Position numbers and translations under genes: made by a program. Under the pieces are notes generated by a model, which was given only the letters and a program-made list of their open reading frames with translations, did not search any database and was not told the origin of the DNA. A stretch of DNA of 64,000 nt from JAGXLC01 sp964585385 (GTDB lineage: Bacteria > Bacteroidota > Bacteroidia > Bacteroidales > UBA12077): contig CAZPDP010000013.1 in NCBI GenBank assembly GCA_964585385.1, forward strand, positions 13,453-77,452. Reading direction: 5' to 3'. Positions 18,101 to 24,238 of this stretch are shown here, piece after piece; position 1 is the stretch's first letter, and every line of letters begins with the position of its first letter.

Positions 18101-18291
18101 TTAAAGGAATTAAAGCTGGTTTGATAGCCAGAAATGTTTATACTTTCACTGGTTATTCCGGTTATGACCCGGAAGTTGCTATGCAGGATTATGTTGGTTC
18201 CGGAGTTCCAGGTGCTAGTTATTATGCTTGGGATGCTTATACTTATCCTAACCATACAACATTATCTGGTTCCTTAACCATTAAGTTTTAA
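15166..18291 (+). CDS. SusC-family TonB-dependent outer membrane transporter
   Basis: SusC proteins import oligomers across the outer membrane together with a SusD lipoprotein. The product is about 1041 residues, typical of the family. A signal peptide ends FQAAAQ, a CarboxypepD_reg-like domain (about 25-100) contains ESGEPIPGVSIVVKG and TTTDMDGNYTLSG, and a plug domain follows (about 115-230, VDGAIFQG and GASASALYGSKAGNGVI). The beta-barrel ends in LTIKF. An in-frame ATG at 15160 would add two residues. Followed by susD (29 bases) and a lipoprotein gene. Substrate cannot be told, since no glycoside hydrolase or sulfatase gene is nearby. Confidence 0.95.
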   Translation: MRKLTILLSFMLFVAFQAAAQMQVSGTVTNAESGEPIPGVSIVVKGQTTIGTTTDMDGNYTLSGIPSDAEALVYSFVGMETKEVAINGRSTIDVALEPAVTEMEEVIVSGVASATPKSKMTVSVDQVSSDELQQAPASDAVSSLQGKMAGVTVTKASGQPGSGATVQLRGATTMVGSQEPLIMVDGAIFQGNLGDIGVDNIASIEVVKGASASALYGSKAGNGVIVIHTKRGQNQDVGETTVEIRNEFGISTIENYIDLATHHPHVLKDPNNPGDTYTDYAGVTYPDDYEYGSSPGIAGTRILDPDHYVDNPFAFTNDLQKQFFKEGNNYTNYIGVGRREANANFHLSFENNNQGGVVTETQGYERQSLRANVDINLTDNFKVSASNMFAKAFSQDPGGVNLYNGGAFFDVLFMLPDVDLMWENEENGDPYDLDASHWNDQETNPIYQVANIDERTDKNIILGTYRAEYNPWDFLKLEAKYAYDRRTFNNREVQPYDFLVKGSTKGILNKSQGTLSRSNSFNMNQTLQYTAHFNKMFGDWTTKGKVSYLYEDYHNESFSVSGNQFAVSGTPNLEVLEGEKQTYSQKEIERAENIFGIAQIDYKGKYLADLMYRYDGSSLFGEEERWQPYFRVSGGWRISEDFDIPGIQELKIRGAYGTSGQRPGYAAQYETYSVSSGGAYSKSTLGNNQLKPSETAETEVAMNVSFLNRFSFEAVYAMSETDDVFLTKDLAAYKGWPQQWVNAAAMESNSFEATLRANVVKSENFSWRANVTFDRVRSKITRLDIPPKLTGPASQGSDAFYLRADETFGIIYGNHFLTSLDQLPEDMNAEDYTINADGYVIEKGTEGTIYEQPLLERDEEGNAKKVKIGDTNPDFRLGFANTITFKGLTFYALLDWKQGGDVYNRTRQWLYRDLRHGDVDMAGKPGNEKKTFDYYQSLYNVNNISSSFVEDASYVKIRELSLYYDFGKELLNNIAGGFVKGIKAGLIARNVYTFTGYSGYDPEVAMQDYVGSGVPGASYYAWDAYTYPNHTTLSGSLTIKF

Positions 18292-18320
18292 TTTAATCTA
18301 ATACTGAAAAACAATTGACT

Positions 18321-19862
18321 ATGAAAAATAAAATATTGATAATATTCCTTGCATTCTTCACCCTTATGGTGGGATGCCAGGATCTGGAAGTAGAAAATCC
18401 GAACAATCCCAGTAGTGAGGATGTTCTGTCAGACGGCGCCAACTTGAGAAGTTTAGGCGGTAGTGTTATACAAAACTGGTATTTAGCCAATGTTGGTTAC
18501 TACGATCAACCCTCATTCATGATGGGTGTTACAGCAGATGCTGCTACAGCTTCATGGGGTAACTTTGGAATGAAGGATATGGGAACAGAACCTCGTATAC
18601 CCTGGAATAACGACCCTGCTTACAGTTATGCTGGTTATACCGAATCATGGTATAAAAATATGTATGCCCTCCTTTCGCAATCCAACGATGTACTGAAAGG
18701 TATGAAAGCAGAAGGTGTAGAAATAGGTGAAGACGACCAGGATCGCGAAATGGTAAAAGCTATTACCAAATTAGGACAGGGTGTTGCCCTTGGTTATATA
18801 GGCCTTGTTTTTGATCAGGGTTTTATTGTTAAGGAAGATGCTGACTTGACACAGGAATTTGAATTGCAGCCTTATGATCAGGTTGTCGAAGCAGCACTTG
18901 CATCCATTGATGAAGCCATTCAGATTGCCAATAACAATGAATTTGTTGTTCCCGATACATGGCTTAACAGTCCTGTTTCCCTGGATAATGTGAAGTTTGC
19001 TGAGTTAGCTAACTTTATGGCAGCCAAAATTCTCATGTCTTCAGCGCGTACAGGAACTGAAAATGAAAACAATGATTGGAGCCGAATATTAGGCTATGCT
19101 CAGAAAGGCTTGAGCTATGATTTCGTAATCAATGCTGACTATAACTACGGACAATGGTCTTCAATGTATGTTTATTATGCTTCAAACCCGGGTTGGGGCC
19201 GTGTTGATATGAGACTTGTTTCTATGATGGATACAGAGAATGATATTCCTCCGGTTTGGAAAACTGAATGGGCAGGCGACTATACACAGATTCCTAATGA
19301 GGGACTGGCAGAAGGTCCGGATAACAGGTTAACCACTGACTTTACCTATAATACCTCAGTACCTTTCAGACCTGAGCGTGGATTTTATTTCTTCTCAACT
19401 TACCGTTACACCCGATTCGACCATATCAGAGACAACGGATGGCCTGGTCAGGGTGACTGGAGCTGGTATCGTAAAGCTGAAAACGATTACATGATTGCTG
19501 AAGCTATGATTCGCGCCAACAATAATACTAGCGGAGCTATCAGCGTATTGAACAACAGCGCTCGTGTGAATCGAGGTGGAACTGCCATGGCGGTACCAAC
19601 CGGTGCTAACGCACAGGAAGTACTGGATATAATCTTCTACGAACGTCACATTGAATTATTCAGCAACAACCTGGGTATTCAGTATTTTGACATGAGAAGA
19701 TTTGATGAGTTGCAAAAAGGTACCCTACTTCACTGGCCACTGCCTGGCGCTGAGCTTGAAACATTGCAGATGCCTATCTATTCATTTGGTGGTGCGGATA
19801 ATGCCGGACAAGAAGGTACTGCTGATGCTGGTTGGAAAGAAGCATGGGAAAGTGGTAAATAA
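18321..19862 (+). CDS. SusD/RagB-like nutrient-binding lipoprotein
   Basis: SusD caps the SusC barrel and binds the substrate at the cell surface. The start is the ATG at 18321; a TTG two codons earlier is less likely. The lipobox LMVGC places the acylated Cys at residue 19. The 513-residue sequence shows typical SusD helices (SWYKNMYALLSQSNDVLKG, LGQGVALGYIGLVFDQGF) and the C-terminal region with ERHIELFSNNLGIQYFDMRR, the family's most conserved block. Divergent from polysaccharide-locus SusDs in no obvious way, but the lack of enzymes nearby leaves the substrate open. Confidence 0.93.
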   Translation: MKNKILIIFLAFFTLMVGCQDLEVENPNNPSSEDVLSDGANLRSLGGSVIQNWYLANVGYYDQPSFMMGVTADAATASWGNFGMKDMGTEPRIPWNNDPAYSYAGYTESWYKNMYALLSQSNDVLKGMKAEGVEIGEDDQDREMVKAITKLGQGVALGYIGLVFDQGFIVKEDADLTQEFELQPYDQVVEAALASIDEAIQIANNNEFVVPDTWLNSPVSLDNVKFAELANFMAAKILMSSARTGTENENNDWSRILGYAQKGLSYDFVINADYNYGQWSSMYVYYASNPGWGRVDMRLVSMMDTENDIPPVWKTEWAGDYTQIPNEGLAEGPDNRLTTDFTYNTSVPFRPERGFYFFSTYRYTRFDHIRDNGWPGQGDWSWYRKAENDYMIAEAMIRANNNTSGAISVLNNSARVNRGGTAMAVPTGANAQEVLDIIFYERHIELFSNNLGIQYFDMRRFDELQKGTLLHWPLPGAELETLQMPIYSFGGADNAGQEGTADAGWKEAWESGK

Positions 19863-19897
19863 TTTATTTTTATAGAATCCTAAAAACTTTTAGAATT

Positions 19898-20674
19898 ATG
19901 AAAAAGATGCGAAATATATTGTTCCTTTCCTTACTGGTAATGGCAGGCATGTCGATTCTGTTTACAGCCTGTGAGGAGGAAGACGATTATAACTACGACA
20001 ATATCATTCCAAAACTGGAAGAGATCAACGGTCCCAGTGATGCTATTGCTTCTGGGGTTACTGCCTATGATTATAGCGTGGTCCACAGGGGTGGTTCATC
20101 CTATGAATGGACAGTAGCAAACAACGATGCTGCCATCGAAAAGGATCCCGATTATCCTAATATGGCAAGCATTACGTATGCTCAGTCACCGGATAGTGTA
20201 AAAGCCGAAATAACAGTAACAGAGACTACTATGGGTGGAAAAAGCGCATCAGTTACCGAAACAATACAACTGCTGCCTTACTGCCCAATGGATCTTGGTT
20301 CATGGGAAGGGGCTTACACTGAGAATACTGATGACGGTACTGTTCCTACCACTGACGATGTAACTATTACAACTGATCCGGGAGACGAACTCTTTGGTCT
20401 TATCATTGTGGATTTTGGTTTCCAAAGTTCATGGTGGGGTGGATTCAGCGGTGCTGAACTCCATATTAAGATGAACGGTTGTACCAATGAAGTAACTGTT
20501 CCCGAACAAACCATTGATGAAATTGAAGATTTCTTTGGTTACGGACAGATTACCATGGTTCCATCTGGTAAAGGTTCATTCACCGACAATCCAAAACACA
20601 TTGAATTTACCGCAGCTGTTACTGTATCTGCTGGTTCATTCGGTGAAGTATTCTACACTTATGACAAGCAATAA
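19898..20674 (+). CDS. SusCD-associated surface lipoprotein, PKD-like
   Basis: A 258-residue lipoprotein with lipobox LFTAC (Cys25) followed by acidic residues (EEEDD), a Bacteroidota surface-export-like signal. Residues about 35-125 look like an immunoglobulin/PKD-type beta-sandwich (SYEWTVANNDA, SITYAQSPDSVKAEITVTET). The C-terminal half starts YCPMDLGSWEGAYTE and resembles DUF-type beta domains in SusCD partners. It is third in the operon, 35 bases after susD and ahead of a terminator. Probably an accessory substrate-binding protein. Confidence 0.7.
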   Translation: MKKMRNILFLSLLVMAGMSILFTACEEEDDYNYDNIIPKLEEINGPSDAIASGVTAYDYSVVHRGGSSYEWTVANNDAAIEKDPDYPNMASITYAQSPDSVKAEITVTETTMGGKSASVTETIQLLPYCPMDLGSWEGAYTENTDDGTVPTTDDVTITTDPGDELFGLIIVDFGFQSSWWGGFSGAELHIKMNGCTNEVTVPEQTIDEIEDFFGYGQITMVPSGKGSFTDNPKHIEFTAAVTVSAGSFGEVFYTYDKQ

Positions 20675-20697
20675 TTAAAATTATATTGTCAAATACT

Positions 20698-20736
20698 GGG
20701 AGGCTGTATTTTTATAGCCTCCCTTTTATTTTTTTA
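20698..20736 (+). terminator. Rho-independent terminator of the SusCD operon
   Basis: An 8-bp stem (GGGAGGCT and AGCCTCCC) with a ten-base loop is followed by a T-rich run (TTTTATTTTTTT). It begins 23 bases after the lipoprotein stop codon. Confidence 0.9.
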
Positions 20737-20870
20737 ATATTAAGAACCGAGCCATGACAAAAATATTGACAAACACCGGCATGGTTATTATGGAGCTGCA
20801 AATATAGTATGTCTGCAATTATGTATCATGGCGAGGGCCATCTGACCCATAAAAAATAAAAAATACACAG

Positions 20871-21446
20871 ATGAAAGCGATTAATATTTTGGCCTGTTTT
20901 GTTTTATTTTCTTTTTTTGTTTTTTTCATCTCATGTAAAAGTGAAAAACACAGCCCGGTTGTTAAACCCCAAAAAAGTAAGGAGTTAAGGAAACAAGCCC
21001 TGGGTTTTACCTTTCAAAAGAAATACGACTCTGCATTAATGTATTTTGATTCCTCTATCTATTACAATCCGGAGTATGCTGAAGCATATGCCGGTAAATC
21101 TTTAGTATTGCTTGGGAAAGAAAAGAAGAAAGAGGCCCTTACGAATATTAATAAAGCCATTGAGATTGCTCCCGAAAATCCAGACTGGTTATTTAACAAG
21201 GCTAATATTTATTATGAAATGGAAGAGTATAAAGAGGCCATTAAATATTTTTTCCTGGCTTTTAAAGAGTCTGACAAAAAATGGATAAAAAAACAAAGCC
21301 CCTACAAAATTGGATTAATCTATCTCCATCATAGAAAAGATACCTCCCAGGCGCTTCGCAGTTTAAATATTTCGAGGGGGCATGGATATGCTAAAGCAGA
21401 CAGCCTTTATCGGAAACTGGATAAAGAATATAAAAAAGGACAATAA
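20871..21446 (+). CDS. TPR lipoprotein
   Basis: The 191-residue protein has a long hydrophobic signal with lipobox FFISC (Cys22). It carries about three tetratricopeptide repeats from residue 40 (LGFTFQKKYDSALMYFDSS, AYAGKSLVLLGKEKKKEALT, NKANIYYEMEEYKEAIKYF). TPRs mediate protein binding, so a scaffold role in the envelope is likely. It stands alone between the SusCD terminator and a convergent gene. Function not known. Confidence 0.75.
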   Translation: MKAINILACFVLFSFFVFFISCKSEKHSPVVKPQKSKELRKQALGFTFQKKYDSALMYFDSSIYYNPEYAEAYAGKSLVLLGKEKKKEALTNINKAIEIAPENPDWLFNKANIYYEMEEYKEAIKYFFLAFKESDKKWIKKQSPYKIGLIYLHHRKDTSQALRSLNISRGHGYAKADSLYRKLDKEYKKGQ

Positions 21447-21495
21447 ATTTTTCAATCTATTGCCCTTTCCTTTGATTTAAATGAAATACCTTTTT

Positions 21496-22179
21496 TTACA
21501 GGTTCGCATTACAATATTTGATAAATTGTACCAGTTCTTCCTCATTTCTTAAGTTAATATTCTTTTCCTTAATGTAATCCATGAGTTTTTTCCTGTTCTT
21601 CGGAAAGTGCACTTTTAAAAATTTTCTTTTCCGAAACGTATCAATATAGTCGGCTGATGATCTGTTGGGTGTCTTCAGATAGTATTTTTCCGGTTTATGA
21701 ACAAACCGGGCCGGTTCGGGCTGATAATACCCCATTGTCTCTTCTGCTTCCTTAAAAATAGTGTATTCGCGTTTGTAAAGTGAATATTTGCCTTTTTCGA
21801 GAACAATAAGGTAACCTTTGGTGAAATCTTTCCCGTCGCTGGTTATTTTTTCAACATATTCAAAGGTTTTCCCATCGAATTCAACTTTATCCAGGACTTT
21901 GTGGTTGGATATGGCAAACCGCTGGTCTGATTTTCCCAGGTATTCAAAACGCTCTTCAAATTTATTGTAGTTGATTTTGAGGTTTTTGATTACCTCTCCA
22001 TTGGTGAGATAAATGGTTCCTTTTTTGAAATCTTCGCCAAAATACGGATTACCCTCAATAGCGGAATAATCATCGGTAACTTTGAGTCTTCTTCCTACTT
22101 CCCTGATGGATTGGTCCAGGCTCTGTGAAAATGCCTGTGTGGTTAGAAATGCTAATAGCAGAAATAGTAATTTTTTCAT
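21496..22179 (-). CDS. Secreted hypothetical protein
   Basis: I do not recognise a characterised family. The 227-residue protein has a clean signal peptide (MKKLLFLLLAFLTTQAFSQ). The middle (TIYLTNGEVIKNLKINYNKFEERFEY) is beta-rich and resembles the GEV-type repeats in Bacteroidota periplasmic hypotheticals. The C-terminal part is basic and helical (RKRKFLKVHFPKNRKKLMDY). No membrane segment or catalytic motif is evident. It is a single-gene unit transcribed toward the TPR lipoprotein. Confidence 0.6.
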   Translation of the reverse strand: MKKLLFLLLAFLTTQAFSQSLDQSIREVGRRLKVTDDYSAIEGNPYFGEDFKKGTIYLTNGEVIKNLKINYNKFEERFEYLGKSDQRFAISNHKVLDKVEFDGKTFEYVEKITSDGKDFTKGYLIVLEKGKYSLYKREYTIFKEAEETMGYYQPEPARFVHKPEKYYLKTPNRSSADYIDTFRKRKFLKVHFPKNRKKLMDYIKEKNINLRNEEELVQFIKYCNANL

Positions 22180-22317
22180 TATTATGCTTTTTTAATGTAT
22201 AGTAATTGTTGTAATCTATTTTCAAGATAAATTTAATAAAATCTAAGAATTTCACTAAAGATATATCAAATTTAACCGGGATTGATTTAATTATATGTCC
22301 TCAATTGTTGAATATGC

Positions 22318-22430
22318 TGAGTTCGATAAAAAATGAAGACCCAAAATATTAGTGTTTAGATAGCTCCAGTGTTTAAGCCGGGATTAGGGAAGAGTTCGGG
22401 TAAACGATTTTTGAAAATTGTGTAATTTAA
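22318..22430. repeat. Degraded copy of the 11080 palindromic element
   Basis: The stretch from 22355 (TTAGATAGCTCCAGTGTTTA) aligns with the reverse complement of the right half of the element at 11080-11248. GATAGCYCC, TTTAAGCCGGG and GATTTTTGAWAATTNTGTAATTTA are kept in order. GAGTTCGAT just upstream (22319-22327) also occurs next to the intact copy (11054). The opposite half is missing. It fills part of the 22180-22545 gap, which otherwise shows no gene. Confidence 0.5.
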
Positions 22431-22549
22431 TATTTAACTAAAGTTTTGTAATGATTTTTAATACATTCCATAGTAGCCTGTGATACACATGAGAATAACA
22501 CCCTGCTTTTAGAGACTGTGTAAAAATGTAAGCAATAATTGTTGACTTA

Positions 22550-23155
22550 CCACGCCATTCATGGCGTGGATTAGGTACAACAAGACTCCTAATTAGGCTT
22601 TAGCCGGGAAACTTCGAAAAGCCATATCTTCGCATAAATTCATTGTATTCTTCCTGGAAGGATTTTTTCTTGTGATGTTCCTCCTGTTTTTTGATGTAAC
22701 CTCTGACTACATCCAATTTTGATTCACTAACCGATACAGCAAAATACTCATCTTGCCATTCAAGCTTTTTTCCTTTCCTCAGGTTACGGTTAAACCAAAA
22801 TGCTGCTTCGCCTTTTATCAATTGAATTGTTTTTGCAATAGTCTGATCTGCATTTAAACTTATCAGGCAATGAATGTGCTCCAAATGACCACCAATAAAA
22901 TCAAGGTAAATATTTTTTGATTTTGCATTATCTCTAATATGAGCAAATAGTAGTTTTCTGATGGGTTTTGTTAATATACGTTCCCTGTTTTTGGTAGTCC
23001 ATACAACATGAACCCATATTTTAACGTAAGCCATAAAATTTATTTGGTAATTTTGATTCAAAGCTAATCATATTTTCTAAGGGATCCATAAAAATTCCCG
23101 GCTAAAGCCTTCCAGGAAAGGAGAAACGTATGCATCCACGCCATGAATGGCATGG
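22550..23155 (-). mobile_element. REP-associated (IS200-like) transposase element
   Basis: The 606-base unit is bounded by imperfect palindromes. The left hairpin at 22550-22569 is CCACGCCATTCATGGCGTGG, a perfect 9-bp stem; the right hairpin at 23136-23155 is the same except for one mismatch. Subterminal arms AGGCTTTAGCCGGGAA and TTCCCGGCTAAAGCCT are inverted copies. Between them lies one Y1 transposase gene on the minus strand. Hairpin ends plus a lone small transposase are the hallmark of IS200/RAYT elements, which are cut as single strands at hairpin-guided sites. Confidence 0.8.
22600..23034 (-). CDS. REP-associated tyrosine (Y1 HUH) transposase
   Basis: The 144-residue protein belongs to the Y1_Tnp/IS200-like superfamily. 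It begins MAYVKIWVHVVWTTKNRE, the usual first strand; an ATG nine codons upstream (at 23061) is possible but adds unconserved residues. The HUH metal motif is HLEHIHCLI and the catalytic Tyr is in VRGYIKKQEEHH. W..F is kept as FWFNRNLRKGKKLEWQDEYFAVSVS, a strongly conserved RAYT block. The frame is intact, so the element may be active and could mobilise the two derivatives to its right. Confidence 0.88.
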   Translation of the reverse strand: MAYVKIWVHVVWTTKNRERILTKPIRKLLFAHIRDNAKSKNIYLDFIGGHLEHIHCLISLNADQTIAKTIQLIKGEAAFWFNRNLRKGKKLEWQDEYFAVSVSESKLDVVRGYIKKQEEHHKKKSFQEEYNEFMRRYGFSKFPG

Positions 23156-23340
23156 TAACTCAGTCAGGCTTCACCATTATATTTTTCCTTCACAAAATTT
23201 TCTCTGGAATAAAGAAAATTTAGGTAGAAAGCAATCGCTAAGGTATAAGTACACGGAATAATTTTTAAAACCTTATTTCAGTGGCTTTAGGTTAAGAACA
23301 TCCAGTATTAATGGATAAGAAAAACTATACCGATGACTTG

Positions 23341-23544
23341 CCACGCCATTCATGGCGTGGATTAGAAATAAGCTTAGCTATACATTAGGCTTTAGCCTTG
23401 AAACTTCGAGAATCCCTAGTTTCGGATAGATTGGTAATTCAGTTTCAAAACTAAATGATATTTGCTAAAGGGTATATTAAAAATTCCCGGCTAAAGCCTT
23501 CCAGGAAAGGAGAAACGTATGCATCCACGCCATGAATGGCATGG
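23341..23544. mobile_element. Transposase-less derivative of the RAYT element, copy 1
   Basis: The 204-base unit keeps the terminal hairpins of the 22550 element (23341-23360 and 23525-23544), the subterminal TTAGGCTTTAGCC and CCCGGCTAAAGCC arms and the TTGGTAATT...TTCAAA...CTAA segment near the transposase start. The transposase gene is deleted. It is a miniature (MITE/PATE-like) element that the intact transposase could act on. Confidence 0.75.
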
Positions 23545-23729
23545 TAACTCAGTCAGGCTTCACCATTATATTTTTCCTTCACAAAATTTTCTCTGGAATA
23601 AAGAAAATTTAGGTAGAAAGCAATCGCTAAGGTATAAGTACACGGAATAATTTTTAAAACCTTATTTCAGTGGCTTTAGGTTAAGAACATCCAGTATTAA
23701 TGGATAAGAAAAACTATACCGATGACTTG

Positions 23730-23933
23730 CCACGCCATTCATGGCGTGGATTAGAAATAAGCTTAGCTATACATTAGGCTTTAGCCTTGAAACTTCGAGA
23801 ATCCCTAGTTTCGGATAGATTGGTAATTCAGTTTCAAAACTAAATGATATTTGCTAAAGGGTATATTAAAAATTCCCGGCTAAAGCCTTCCAGGAAAGGA
23901 GAAACGTATAAATCCACGCCATGAATGGCATGG
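23730..23933. mobile_element. Transposase-less derivative of the RAYT element, copy 2
   Basis: The second copy lies exactly 389 bases after the first, within the tandem duplication, with hairpins at 23730-23749 and 23914-23933. It differs from copy 1 only by TAA for TGC just before the right hairpin. It probably arose by duplication, not by a second insertion. The following 305 bases (to 24238) hold no gene that I can see and should include the C10 protease promoter. Confidence 0.75.
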
Positions 23934-24238
23934 TAACTCAGTTAGTTTTATTGCATTTTCATATAGGCTGCTAAAAACTAACATGTGTGAATGTCAGCTA
24001 TGTGCAGGTTTCTTGTGTCGGGTTCACGTAATTTATGTTTTAAGACAGATTTTTTTATATGAATGATAATAAAGGAGCAAAAAAGAACAAAAAGCATTAA
24101 ATTTGTTATCATAAAACCCACAATTTGAAAGGGTTCTCTATTCTAATTCTTTTTGAAATATATGTGGGTTATTTATAGTTCACGTTGTCAAATTCATATT
24201 TTTCAACCAGATAAATGTTAACCTAAAAAACGCCTATT

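Larger units (their letters stand above)
23091..23945. repeat. 389-bp tandem duplication, 2.2 copies
   Basis: Units start at 23091, 23480 and 23869 (AAAATTCCCGGCTAAAGCCT each time) with an exact 389-base period. The first two appear identical over nearly all their length, and the third stops after about 75 bases. Each full unit holds the right end of a transposable element, a 180-base spacer, and the left end plus body of a transposase-less derivative. Near identity shows a recent event. The third copy differs at ATGCATCC (TAAATCC) and after AACTCAGT. Confidence 0.9.

Noticed and set aside
23131..23262. 43-codon frame starting at an AAGGAG-ATG inside the tandem repeat
   Set aside because: It begins inside the terminal hairpin, runs through spacer DNA, has no recognisable product, and the third partial copy has TAA instead of the ATG.
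23091..23945. Possible CRISPR array
   Set aside because: The repeat unit is 389 bases with only two full copies and no short unique spacers; it is a tandem duplication.
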